Source of the DNA: Candidatus Woesearchaeota archaeon
GTDB taxonomy: Archaea > Nanobdellota > Nanobdellia > Woesearchaeales > UBA10216
Assembly (NCBI GenBank): GCA_016192915.1
Contig: JACPTF010000016.1
Location: forward strand, 44,456-108,455
Direction of reading: 5' to 3'
DNA: 64,000 nucleotides
Shown piece by piece: positions 50,457-59,187 of this stretch. The first letter of the stretch is position 1; every line of letters starts with the position of its first letter. Made by a program: the position numbers and the translations under genes. Under the pieces are notes generated by a model. That model was not told where the DNA came from, made no database searches, and worked only from the letters and a program-made list of their open reading frames with translations.

Positions 50457-51308
50457 ATGTTTGGGGAAATCGTGCTTACAGGAGGTCAAGAGGGGTTTGT
50501 AGAAGGAACTTTACCTACTGGCGGTTATGCTGCGCTGACCGTCGGCAACCATAGACATTCCGATTCTAACGGAAAGCCAGTAAATCAGGATGGGGTTTTA
50601 GTTAAGTCATCCGGGAAATATACAATCCTTGCCGTTGCTGACGGTGTTAGTAGCGCAAAAGACGCCCACTTGGGCTCGAAATGTGCATTGGAAAAGATAG
50701 CAGAGTTGGACTTATCAGGAGTTGAACCTGATGGTCTTGACGCCATCCTTGCGGGAGCTTTTAGTAATGCTAACAAAACTATCAAAACTATGATTGCCGG
50801 CTCTTCAACAACATTGCTTGTTGCAGTGGTGTGGAACGCAGAGGAATCAGGCTTGGTTAAGGTTTATAATCTTGGCGACTGCGCATTATACCACGAAAAG
50901 GAGAAGGTGAATGCGTTAACACTTCTAACAACGCCTGGTTTGTTTAGGCCTAACACCCCATTTCAGTTGGATGGTGGTAATAGTGCCCCTTCTTATATTA
51001 ACAGAATTTTCGCGCAAAGAAGTTCAGGGCCAATGAGCCTTCTTACGCTGGAAAACTTGTTTACGATAAAAGCTGGTGAAAAACTTATCGTTACTACAGA
51101 CGGTCTTAAGAAGGCATTTTCCGAAGAAATTTACACTCCTTTGATGAAAGGAAAAAGTCCGGCCGAAGCTGTCAGAGCTATTCTTAGGAAAAGTGGAAGT
51201 TTTGAAGGAGGACAGCTTGATCCAGATTCAGTGTCTGCAGGCAGGCCAAATACAAGAAAGTTTCGTGATGATCTTGGCTTTATAGTTTACGAGCACAGGT
51301 TAAACTGA
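50457..51308 (+). CDS. PP2C-family protein phosphatase
   Basis: The 283-residue protein has the PPM/PP2C metal motifs in order: VNQDGVLV, AVADGVSSA, GSSTTLLVAVV, VYNLGDCALY, IVTTDGLKKAF, and a final RDDLGFIVYE. These bind two metal ions that hydrolyse phospho-Ser/Thr. It lies 1 bp before the GH15 gene and two genes before a receiver domain, so it probably regulates glycogen turnover or the receiver by dephosphorylation. A TTTATAAAG box 25 bp upstream gives a leaderless start. No kinase is adjacent. Confidence 0.88.
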   Translation: MFGEIVLTGGQEGFVEGTLPTGGYAALTVGNHRHSDSNGKPVNQDGVLVKSSGKYTILAVADGVSSAKDAHLGSKCALEKIAELDLSGVEPDGLDAILAGAFSNANKTIKTMIAGSSTTLLVAVVWNAEESGLVKVYNLGDCALYHEKEKVNALTLLTTPGLFRPNTPFQLDGGNSAPSYINRIFAQRSSGPMSLLTLENLFTIKAGEKLIVTTDGLKKAFSEEIYTPLMKGKSPAEAVRAILRKSGSFEGGQLDPDSVSAGRPNTRKFRDDLGFIVYEHRLN

Positions 51309-51309
51309 A

Positions 51310-52317
51310 ATGACCCGCAAAAGCATAGCAATACTGGAATCGCTGCAGCACCCTACCGGCTTGTTTAGCGCCAGCCGCAAGGACATAAAGACAGGCTACA
51401 ACCTTTGCTGGATAAGGGATACTGTTTACGCTTCACTTGGGTTTGAGGCAGTCAAGAATACTGCTGCGGTGAAGAGGATATACCACGCGCTCCTTAACCT
51501 TTTCCTGAAGCACGAGTACAAGATTGACTGGATGATAAGCCAGCCGCACCCGAAAGTGCCGTTCAGGTACATCCATGCCAGATTTGACCCTCTCACAATG
51601 GGTGAGGTATGGGAGGAGTGGGGCAACAAGCAAAACGACGCAATAGGCGCTGTCCTGTTTAAGATTGGCGAATTGGAAAGCAAGGGCATAAGGATTATCC
51701 GCGGCAGCAACGATTTGAGGATTCTGCAAAAGCTTGTAAACTACCTTGAAGCAATCCACTACTGGCATGATAAGGACAATGGCATGTGGGAGGAGAAAGA
51801 GGAAGTCCACACTTCGTCTGTTGGCGCTTGCGTTGCCGGGCTTAAGGCAATCAGCAAAATTTCCGGCATAAATGTCCCGCAGCAGCTTATTAAAAACAGC
51901 GAAGAAGCTCTACAGCAGCTGTTGCCAAGGGAGTCAGAGTCAAAGGAAGTTGACCTCGCGCTTTTGTCGCTTATTTACCCGTACAACGTCGTTACGCCGC
52001 AACAGCGAGAAATAATTTTGAAGAGTGTTGAAGCAAATCTTGTGAGAAACAGGGGCGTCATCAGGTACGCTGGCGACCGTTACTACAACGAAAACGGTGC
52101 TGAGGCAGAGTGGACGTTCGGCTTCCCGTGGCTGGCAATAATCTACAAGCAGCTTAACAATCCTGAAAAATACGCTTATTACACAAAGAAAACGCTTGAG
52201 GCAATGAACGAGAAAGGGGAGATGCCTGAGCTTTACTATGGCGGAACAAGCAAACACAATGAGAACACGCCTTTGGCATGGGGGCAGGCGCTATGCATAG
52301 TGGCTGCTGAGGGATGA
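51310..52317 (+). CDS. GH15-family glucanohydrolase-like protein
   Basis: The 335-residue (alpha/alpha)6-type protein contains GH15 segments: SASRKDIKTGYNLCWIRDTVYAS, EVWEEWGNKQNDAIGA (catalytic Glu region), DNGMWEEKEEVHTSSVGACVAGL, and AEAEWTFGFPWLAII with the second Glu. Glucoamylases and related enzymes release glucose from the ends of alpha-glucans. It is shorter than classic glucoamylases because it lacks an N-terminal beta-sandwich, as in the phosphorylase-kinase-like GH15 branch, so binding rather than hydrolysis is possible. Coupled to the PP2C and receiver genes. Confidence 0.83.
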   Translation: MTRKSIAILESLQHPTGLFSASRKDIKTGYNLCWIRDTVYASLGFEAVKNTAAVKRIYHALLNLFLKHEYKIDWMISQPHPKVPFRYIHARFDPLTMGEVWEEWGNKQNDAIGAVLFKIGELESKGIRIIRGSNDLRILQKLVNYLEAIHYWHDKDNGMWEEKEEVHTSSVGACVAGLKAISKISGINVPQQLIKNSEEALQQLLPRESESKEVDLALLSLIYPYNVVTPQQREIILKSVEANLVRNRGVIRYAGDRYYNENGAEAEWTFGFPWLAIIYKQLNNPEKYAYYTKKTLEAMNEKGEMPELYYGGTSKHNENTPLAWGQALCIVAAEG

Positions 52318-52802
52318 AAATGGAAGGGAACAGAGGCAGCGTAGCAAAATACCACGTCCTCATAGCAGATGACGATCCTGAGATTGTAAGTATGTTGCTG
52401 GATTGCTTTAAGGAGGATGTTGCACCCCAACTGCCGGGAGGCTGCGCTACATACGGCGCCAGGGAAGGCATTGAAGCTATCCGTATAGCTAAAGAGCGCT
52501 TGGCTGAAGGAACAGGGATTGGTCTGGCAATAATGGACCTGCTGATGCCAGGAAAAAGCGGGCGCGAAACGATAGATGAACTACTGCAGCTTGAGCCGTC
52601 TCCCAAGATTGTTGTCCTTTCTGCAACCGCTTATTTTCACGCAGAATGGCTAAAGAAGATGTATGGAGACAAGATAACCATAGTCGCAAAGCCTATCAGG
52701 ATGAAAGAGTTGGCCAATATCGCAGCAGCTACTTTGCTCGGGAAAAGCACAGCAGGTAATTATGTGCAACAGCTTAAAGGCTTACCACCGCTAGCGCCTT
52801 AA
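52314..52802 (+). CDS. Stand-alone response-regulator receiver domain
   Basis: The 162-residue protein is a CheY-like receiver: VLIADDDPE acidic pair, phospho-acceptor Asp in AIMDLLMPGKSG, Thr/Ser switch in VVLSATAYF, and the Lys in IVAKPIRM. There is no output domain. It starts within the end of the GH15 gene (4-nt overlap) and converges with the debranching enzyme gene (12-nt overlap). No histidine kinase is in the window. It may switch glycogen enzymes by binding. Confidence 0.9.
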   Translation: MKMEGNRGSVAKYHVLIADDDPEIVSMLLDCFKEDVAPQLPGGCATYGAREGIEAIRIAKERLAEGTGIGLAIMDLLMPGKSGRETIDELLQLEPSPKIVVLSATAYFHAEWLKKMYGDKITIVAKPIRMKELANIAAATLLGKSTAGNYVQQLKGLPPLAP

Positions 52803-54596
52803 AGCATCAACCAGCTCAATAAAAGTCGCGTTGCTCCACGCCTGGTTAAGGCAGCCCTCTGCCTTTTGGGAAGAGGCTGAGCTCAACTCGCTGGCACAGC
52901 CGACTGCCCCTTTCCAAAGGATGTCGCTTGCGCTCGCAGCATCAATTTTTTCTATATAGCTTTTGAATTTTTTTTTATTAACCTTGATCATCACAATTGC
53001 TGCGAGGTTGTTAATCCAGTACCAGCTATCCCCGCGGTGGTAGGACTCGTTCGTCTCGCCGGTGTAGCTGCTGCTAAAATTAGGATGGCTTTTGTCTATT
53101 GTTGAAAGACCGCCCCAGTCAAGCCATAGCTTTTCTAATGCGGCGGCAATGCAGGCTTCCCACTCTTTTTTAGAAAGCAGCTGCGGGTAAACGTAAGCTG
53201 CAACGAAGATGTTGGGCCTTGTTGTGTAGTCGTTGAGCCTGTCAGCAAGAACGCTGCCATTCCAGAAGAACTTCCTGACGTTTTGCCTAAGCGAGTTTTC
53301 CAGCAGCAAGTAAGTTTTGTTGCGGGATAACCTGTGCATTAAATTGTACATGTTGAGCTGCATTGCCTGAATCTCAATGCAGGCGCCTTTCCTGCCATCG
53401 TCGTTGAAGTCCGTGTCCATCCACGTCTCGTTTTCGCCACTGGCTATGAAACCGCTTTTTTGGTGGCTTCGCAGCAGGCCGTCTATTGACCTTTTAAGTG
53501 CAATCTTAACCTTTTTCGCCTCAGCAGTTGTTAACTTCTTTCCTTCAACAAGCTCAGAAGCCCTCTTGAAAAGCCAGCCGACAGCGTCAGCAGAAATTTT
53601 TGGTGAACCCCTGTAGCTACCATTGGCTATACTTGGCAGCCTTCCATTGTCAAGAATTCTGTCAAGGTAACTGAGAATTATTTTCTTTTCTGCAGCAGCT
53701 GGAAAAGCTTTGCAGCTTATAAGTGTGTCCCTTGCCCACTCCTGAAAAAACCAGGGCAGCCCCGCGTAAAGTGATTCCTCGTTTGCCAGTTTGTCGAGGG
53801 CGACCCTTGCGGCGTTTGCAGCCATTGCAGTTTCGCTGTTTGAAGAGGCTTGGCATAGCTTGTCGTAATGTGCCTTGCTTGCCCTTTTCAATTTGTCTAT
53901 TGAATTGAAGACTGACTTTGCTTCCTTTATCGCTGCTGCAGCATCAGCGGCTGCTGAAATAACTAAGGTCTTGGCATTGATTGTTGCTGCCTTGTAAACA
54001 TACCTTTCGCTGGCAGAGTTCCTATTTACATCAAGGCTGTAATTCCTCTTTACCCACTCGCCACTGAGGCTGCTCACAAAGCCGTCGTGCCTCATAGCAA
54101 CAAAGATGTCGTATTCGGTGCTGCTTGAGTTAGTATCTTCCCTGCCGTCGGTTTTCTTGGTAAACCGAACCACTGTTGTATTGTCTGTTTCCTCAACTAT
54201 GCTGTAGTATCTGCCCCACTGCCTGGAATCGTTAGCCAGCCTCACGTCAAAAAACAGCTCAACGGGCAGCTCCCTGCTCAGCTGGTAAACAAGGCTGTTT
54301 CTGTGCATGGGCGTGAAGAAAGACTCGTAAAAGCTGTTGTGATGGGATAATGTTGCGTAGCCTGTATTTTCTATTGCCGCTATTTTTTCTTCGGTTAAAG
54401 GGTTAAAACTCTCAGCAATTTTAAATAAGCTGCCACCTATATTTGCGAAGAATCCCTGATACTTGCTCGTAGGCACTGTTGTCGCAGCAAAATGCGCAAA
54501 TCCTCCATTGCTGCTGGAAAGGAAAAAGCTTGGCTCTTCAGCGCCTGAAACATCTTTTTCAATTGCCCTGTTGTTGAGGACGTGAACTATCTTCAT
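52791..54596 (-). CDS. Glycogen debranching enzyme (amylo-alpha-1,6-glucosidase type)
   Basis: The 601-residue protein has an N-terminal beta domain (residues 1-240) and an (alpha/alpha)6 barrel with the GDE landmarks GLPWFFQEWARDTLIS, NGRLPSIANG, ETWMDTDFNDDGRKGACIEIQAM and LSTIDKSHPNF...YTGETNESYHRGDSWYWINNLAAI. It hydrolyses alpha-1,6 branch points. The usual Asp-Gly-Leu pattern of archaeal GDEs is present in shortened form. It is last in the operon glycogen synthase - GalT-like - GDE. Confidence 0.9.
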   Translation of the reverse strand: MKIVHVLNNRAIEKDVSGAEEPSFFLSSSNGGFAHFAATTVPTSKYQGFFANIGGSLFKIAESFNPLTEEKIAAIENTGYATLSHHNSFYESFFTPMHRNSLVYQLSRELPVELFFDVRLANDSRQWGRYYSIVEETDNTTVVRFTKKTDGREDTNSSSTEYDIFVAMRHDGFVSSLSGEWVKRNYSLDVNRNSASERYVYKAATINAKTLVISAAADAAAAIKEAKSVFNSIDKLKRASKAHYDKLCQASSNSETAMAANAARVALDKLANEESLYAGLPWFFQEWARDTLISCKAFPAAAEKKIILSYLDRILDNGRLPSIANGSYRGSPKISADAVGWLFKRASELVEGKKLTTAEAKKVKIALKRSIDGLLRSHQKSGFIASGENETWMDTDFNDDGRKGACIEIQAMQLNMYNLMHRLSRNKTYLLLENSLRQNVRKFFWNGSVLADRLNDYTTRPNIFVAAYVYPQLLSKKEWEACIAAALEKLWLDWGGLSTIDKSHPNFSSSYTGETNESYHRGDSWYWINNLAAIVMIKVNKKKFKSYIEKIDAASASDILWKGAVGCASELSSASSQKAEGCLNQAWSNATFIELVDALRR

Positions 54597-54629
54597 TGCT
54601 CTTAAGCCTCCCCCTGCGAATAATCTTTG

Positions 54630-55592
54630 TCACTCCTCGCCGCGGTAAAACCTTGCGGCGTCTTCCGGAGTTACTGAGTTGATCGTTATGTCTGTGTTGA
54701 ACTCAAACCCCGCCCATACGGATAACCTGGGCTGTACTTCAATGTGAAAGTGGAAGTCGCCTTCCTCTGCTGCCTGAAGATGGTGCAGGACATAGTTGTA
54801 AGGCGCATTAAGCTCCTTCAGCTTGTGCAATACAGAAGCCAAGATTTCTGAGATTCCCTGCAGCTCATCTGCTGCTGCATCAGCCAGCTGCCTGAAATGC
54901 CTCTTCGGAAAAATCCAGATTTCAAAGTTAAACCTTGAGGCGTAAGGGGTAAAGGCAACAGCGAAGTTATTTTCGAAGCAGCGCCGATAACTGTTTTTCT
55001 CATTATTAATTATGCCGCAGTAAGGGCAGCTGGGATATTTTTTTGTCGCCGTAGCTTCAGCCATTATCAAAGGCGGAAGGATGTTAATGGAAGCCACTTG
55101 CGTGTGGGAATGCACAAGGCTTGTCCCGGCTTCGCTGCCGTGATTCTTGAAAACAGCAACGTATCTTATCCCGTCTTTATTCCCTAAGGCTGCTATCCTT
55201 TCACAATATACCTGTAGCAGCTGCTTTATTTCTTCCGCACCGAAATCCCAAAGCTGCCTTTCATGGATGGGAGTTTCAACGATAACCTCCTGGCTGCCGT
55301 AAGCTGCTGCGAACGTGTAAAACGTGTTGTCTGTCCTTACATCCTTCTGGCCCTCTTCCTCAACTGCCGGGAAAAGATTCGGAAACCAGCGCATTGACCA
55401 GCTGCCGCTGCCGTCTGGGCTGTTAATCCTGCCAATCTCGGGAGGGGTGAGCTTCTCGTTGCCCCTGCAGAAAACGCACACGCTGCCGGAAACAGCAGCA
55501 GGCTGCCTGACAAAATCCCTGGGCCTTTTCTTCCTTGACGGAGCCAGAATAACCCAGCGGTCAAGCACATAGTCCTTCCTGAGTTCCACCAT
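54630..55592 (-). CDS. galT: Galactose-1-phosphate uridylyltransferase-like nucleotidyltransferase
   Basis: The 320-residue HIT-superfamily protein has zinc ligands CVFCRGNE and CPYCGII, the conserved FKNHGSEAGTSLVHSHTQVASINILPP with the catalytic His in HSHTQ (HPHGQ in E. coli), and the C-terminal GDFHFHIEVQPRLSVWAGFE. It transfers a nucleotidyl group between sugar-1-phosphates. Its place between the glycogen synthase and debrancher suggests it produces or consumes the NDP-glucose donor. RBS GGTGAT lies 8 nt before the ATG; 17 nt separate it from the synthase gene. Confidence 0.88.
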   Translation of the reverse strand: MVELRKDYVLDRWVILAPSRKKRPRDFVRQPAAVSGSVCVFCRGNEKLTPPEIGRINSPDGSGSWSMRWFPNLFPAVEEEGQKDVRTDNTFYTFAAAYGSQEVIVETPIHERQLWDFGAEEIKQLLQVYCERIAALGNKDGIRYVAVFKNHGSEAGTSLVHSHTQVASINILPPLIMAEATATKKYPSCPYCGIINNEKNSYRRCFENNFAVAFTPYASRFNFEIWIFPKRHFRQLADAAADELQGISEILASVLHKLKELNAPYNYVLHHLQAAEEGDFHFHIEVQPRLSVWAGFEFNTDITINSVTPEDAARFYRGEE

Positions 55593-55609
55593 TAAACAAA
55601 ATCACCACT

Positions 55610-57400
55610 TTATCCAAAGCGCTTGCCGACAGCAATCTGGTGGGCTGCAACGTATTGCCTTACCATGAACTTCCAGTCAGCCAGCGATGAGACATGCTTT
55701 GCCTCGATCTTGTTCTTTATGCGCTCCTCGTTCGAATAATTGGCAAACGTGAGCAGGACACCGGAAAGGCTTTTTACGAAATCGTCATCGTTTATTTCTG
55801 AGCGCTTGACTATGAAAACGCCGGGAAACTTTTTCTGCGCCGAATGGGCAGCTATGTACTTGCCAAAGCCGGAAAGGTCTGTTGTAACAGAGCAAACGCC
55901 CAAAGCTGCTGCCTCAAGAGGCGTGTAGCCCCATGGCTCGTAAATGCTTGGGAAAACCCCCAAATGGGCACCCTGCATGCTCTCGTAATAGTTGAGGTCA
56001 AGCAGGCCATCTGCGCCATTAAGATAAATCGGGTAAAACACGACCTTAACCCTGTCCTCAGCAGAATTATCCAAGCCCGCTGCCCTGCAGGCGTTCAGGA
56101 TTGCATCGGATTCATCATTGTAGATGTCGTGGGTAGACAAAGGCGGGTTTCCGCTTTTCTTGAACTTAATCACCTTTCTTTTAAGCTCAAACAATGTTTG
56201 CGCAGAGAGAAGGTCTGTATCTGTAACTTTTCGCTGGGCAACAACGTCAATAACCAGGTTATCCTTAATTACCTCAATACCATCAACAATGGTGTCCCTG
56301 ATATCCTGGTAAAAGGTTCTGCTCTCGAGAAGCTCCCGCTTTATTCCGCGAATGTTGGCAGGCACCCACAGGAATGCGATAACAGTCCTCTTCGACCTTG
56401 ACTGCTTCAGTGAGCTGTTAAGGCTGCCCAGTGCCTTGATAAAAACATCAATGCCCTTGTTGTGGAACTCGTACCTTGCAGAAAGGAAATAATAAAGCGT
56501 CTCCTCAAGGTCAAAGGTGTAGTATGGGAAGAAATAATACATCATAAACTCCTTTATCTTCCTCTTCAGCTGCCTGTGCCTTACTGAGGCCTCTTCAAAT
56601 GTCGGGAAGTTGCGCATATTAAGGCCATTATGCAAAATAATGTCCGGAGCCTTTTTCAAAAAATGCTCTGCCTCCATTGCAGTGATGTCGCTGACTGTTG
56701 AGAAAACATCAGCAGCGTTTGCGGCAGCTACTTCTGTCTGGTGCTTCGTGTGAACGCCAAGCCTGTAAGCCTCCTGGTCGGGGTCAGCAACGCACGTGAC
56801 GCACTCGTAAATGTCCTTGCTGGAGCCGGTCATTGTCCTGCCAAGTGTCGTGGCATGGGTGGTGAAAACAGTTGCAACCTTAGCTTTCCTGCTGTGAAGG
56901 TAAAGAAGACCGGCTGCGGCAAGCCACTCATGAAAATGGGCAACAACTTTCTTGTCATGGTTTAAGGCAGCAACAGCCTCCAGAAGCTTTCCCGAAGCAT
57001 AAGCCCAAATCACAGGCTCGTCGTAATCAAAGTATTGGGTGCCAAGGGAGTCAATCTTGTAGTTGTCCCACAACTCTCTCTTAATGTCATTCTTCCTCGC
57101 TGCAAATGTTGAGAAATCTATCAGGACAGCGTCCGGCTCTGACTCAATGAGCCAGGTGCCATAATGGCAGATTAAGCTTTCGCCTTTCAGCCTCTCGAAC
57201 ACGCTGCCAAGCCACTCAGGAGGAACCTTTTCGCTGAATTCGCCACTTACCTTGCTGACAAAGTAAGGCCCAACAGCAAAATACGAATCGCCATACTGCT
57301 CCTTCATCACAGGAGCCTTGCTCTTCAGGACAGTATAAATGCCTCCGACCTTGTTGCAGGCCTCCCAGGAAACCTCAAAACAGTAATCAGCAGGTTTCAT
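55610..57400 (-). CDS. Glycogen synthase, GT3 (eukaryote-like) family
   Basis: The protein (596 aa from ATG 57400) matches GT3 glycogen synthases: FEVSWEACNKVGGIYTVLKSKA at the N-terminus, VAHFHEWLAAAGLLYLHSRKA, FTTHATTLGR, GLNMRNF, ARYEFHNKGIDVFIKALGSLN and the donor-site GVFPSIYEPWGYTPLEAAALGVCSVTTDLSGFGKYI. GT3 enzymes use UDP-glucose to extend glycogen; they are typical of animals, fungi and some bacteria, while archaea more often carry GT5. The regulatory Arg cluster of eukaryotes is only partly visible. The upstream TTG at 57427 is an alternative start. Confidence 0.92.
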   Translation of the reverse strand: MKPADYCFEVSWEACNKVGGIYTVLKSKAPVMKEQYGDSYFAVGPYFVSKVSGEFSEKVPPEWLGSVFERLKGESLICHYGTWLIESEPDAVLIDFSTFAARKNDIKRELWDNYKIDSLGTQYFDYDEPVIWAYASGKLLEAVAALNHDKKVVAHFHEWLAAAGLLYLHSRKAKVATVFTTHATTLGRTMTGSSKDIYECVTCVADPDQEAYRLGVHTKHQTEVAAANAADVFSTVSDITAMEAEHFLKKAPDIILHNGLNMRNFPTFEEASVRHRQLKRKIKEFMMYYFFPYYTFDLEETLYYFLSARYEFHNKGIDVFIKALGSLNSSLKQSRSKRTVIAFLWVPANIRGIKRELLESRTFYQDIRDTIVDGIEVIKDNLVIDVVAQRKVTDTDLLSAQTLFELKRKVIKFKKSGNPPLSTHDIYNDESDAILNACRAAGLDNSAEDRVKVVFYPIYLNGADGLLDLNYYESMQGAHLGVFPSIYEPWGYTPLEAAALGVCSVTTDLSGFGKYIAAHSAQKKFPGVFIVKRSEINDDDFVKSLSGVLLTFANYSNEERIKNKIEAKHVSSLADWKFMVRQYVAAHQIAVGKRFG

Positions 57401-57658
57401 AATTACAAAATGCCTCTTTTTTGTCAACTGATGCTACTTGTGCTTACTTGTGCTTTATGGCTTCTGACTTTTTAAACTTACCCTTTAAATCCGGGGCAAT
57501 TATCGTTTGAATTATGGTTTCTGCTGCGGCTAAGCAGTTTCGGCGATTGTCTAAGCTTAACAGCTAGTGCCATTATAGTATGAACTTCTTACTAAAACAA
57601 AGATTTTTATAGGCAAAACAGGAAAATGGCCAAGGGAGTCCGGTAAAAAAGGTGTAGT

Positions 57659-57955
57659 ATGGGGTTTGGGGCAGTAGCTGGCGGAAGGAAAAGGACATTC
57701 ACTGAGCTAAGGCACATAATTCTTGCAGCGCTTTCGCACGGGCAGCAAACAACCAACCAGATTTCCATAAAAACAGGCATAAACTGGAGAACAGTAGAGG
57801 CGCACCTAACATTCCTTATCGGGAAAGGGCTTGTTACCGAGGTTCTAAAGTCTGAGTATGTCAGGATATTTGCACTGGCCCAAGACGGCAAAGCAGCAGC
57901 GAGTTCTTTGACACAGACACAACAGCGAAAGAAAGAGGAAGTGATAGAGCTATGA
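57659..57955 (+). CDS. Winged-helix regulator
   Basis: The 98-residue protein is one helix-turn-helix domain with wing (TELRHIILAALSHGQQTTNQISIKTGINWRTVEAHLTFLIGKGLVTEVLKSEYVRIFALAQDG). It overlaps the GT4 start by 4 nt, so it is the first gene of the operon regulator-GT4-GH57 and probably controls it. GGTG 7 nt before the ATG and a TTTTTATAGG box near 57604 support the start. The 57401-57658 spacer also holds the divergent promoter of the glycogen synthase operon. Confidence 0.82.
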   Translation: MGFGAVAGGRKRTFTELRHIILAALSHGQQTTNQISIKTGINWRTVEAHLTFLIGKGLVTEVLKSEYVRIFALAQDGKAAASSLTQTQQRKKEEVIEL

Positions 57956-59187
57956 AAGTGCTGATGTTTGGGTGGGAATTTCCGCCCATGAATACCGGGG
58001 GATTGGGCACGGCGTGCTACGGGCTTACGAAAGGGCTCGTCCAAAACGGCATAGGCATAACGCTGGTGCTTCCGCAGGCAGCAACAGCCCTGCACAGCTC
58101 AATGGCTGGGCTGCTCAAAGTCAGGAACGCCAGCATATCAAAGGTGAAAATGAGAGCGGTTAAATCAGCAATGGTTGCCTACATGAACCCCTCAGATTAC
58201 GAACAGTACATGCTGAGAATGAAAGGGCAAAAGTCCATTTACGGCAGCAACCTCTTTGAGGAGGTTGAAAGGTTTGCAAAACAAGCTGCAGCAATTGCCA
58301 GGGAAGAGGACTTCGACATAATACACGCCCATGACTGGATGACTTACAAGGCCGGACTGGCTGCCAAAAGGGTTTCAGGAAAGCCCCTTGTTGTCCACGT
58401 CCATGCCACAGAGTTTGACAGGACAGGAGGCCTTGGCGCAAACGAGCACGTCTCCAGAATAGAAAAAGAAGGCATGGAAAAGGCAGACGCTGTAATTACT
58501 GTCAGCGGCTACACCAAGCAGAAAATAATGGAAAACTACGGAATACCCGAATCAAAGATTAAGGTTGTCCACAACGCAATTGATAAGGATGACATACCGC
58601 AAATTGGCCAAGTTGATTCAGGCAAAAATCCAAATAACAGAATAAAAACGGTGCTTTATCTCGGGAGGATAACCCTGCAGAAAGGCCCTGATTATTTCAT
58701 TGCTGCAGCGAAAAAGGCGCTTGAGGCAGAGCCGAACATAAAGTTCGTCATTGCAGGCTCGGGAGACATGGAACCCAGGATAATAGAGCAGGCAGCTCAT
58801 CTTGGCATAGCGCACAAGGTGCTCTTTGCAGGATTCCTGAGGGACGAGGAGATACACCGGGCTTACAGGATGGCTGACCTTTACGTGCTGCCATCTGTGT
58901 CAGAGCCGTTTGGCATAACGCCGCTTGAAGCTGTCATGAACCACACGCCTGCGCTCGTCAGCAAGCAGTCAGGGGTAACGGAAGTGCTGAAAAACTGCCT
59001 CCAGGTTGACTTCTGGGATGTGGACCAGATGGCGAACAAGATGGTGGCGGCACTGCGCTATAAAGAGCTCCACTCTGAGCTGAGCAGGAGCAGCTACGAG
59101 GAAGCCAGCAAGATGAGCTGGAGCAAGTCAGCCCAGAAATGCATAGAGGTTTACGGCAACGTGCTGGGAGGGCTGGCGCATGGTTAG
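57952..59187 (+). CDS. GT4 glycosyltransferase, glycogen/maltodextrin type
   Basis: The 411-residue GT-B protein starts MKVLMFGWEFPPMNTGGLGTACYGLTKGL, typical of glycogen-synthase-like GT4 enzymes. It has IIHAHDWMTYKAG, VHVHATEFDRTGG, VLYLGRITLQKGPDYFI, and the donor ExxxxxE site in SVSEPFGITPLEAVMNHT. Such genes commonly sit next to a GH57 gene, as here, with an 8-nt overlap. It likely adds glucose to an alpha-glucan or a lipid-linked acceptor. Confidence 0.9.
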   Translation: MKVLMFGWEFPPMNTGGLGTACYGLTKGLVQNGIGITLVLPQAATALHSSMAGLLKVRNASISKVKMRAVKSAMVAYMNPSDYEQYMLRMKGQKSIYGSNLFEEVERFAKQAAAIAREEDFDIIHAHDWMTYKAGLAAKRVSGKPLVVHVHATEFDRTGGLGANEHVSRIEKEGMEKADAVITVSGYTKQKIMENYGIPESKIKVVHNAIDKDDIPQIGQVDSGKNPNNRIKTVLYLGRITLQKGPDYFIAAAKKALEAEPNIKFVIAGSGDMEPRIIEQAAHLGIAHKVLFAGFLRDEEIHRAYRMADLYVLPSVSEPFGITPLEAVMNHTPALVSKQSGVTEVLKNCLQVDFWDVDQMANKMVAALRYKELHSELSRSSYEEASKMSWSKSAQKCIEVYGNVLGGLAHG

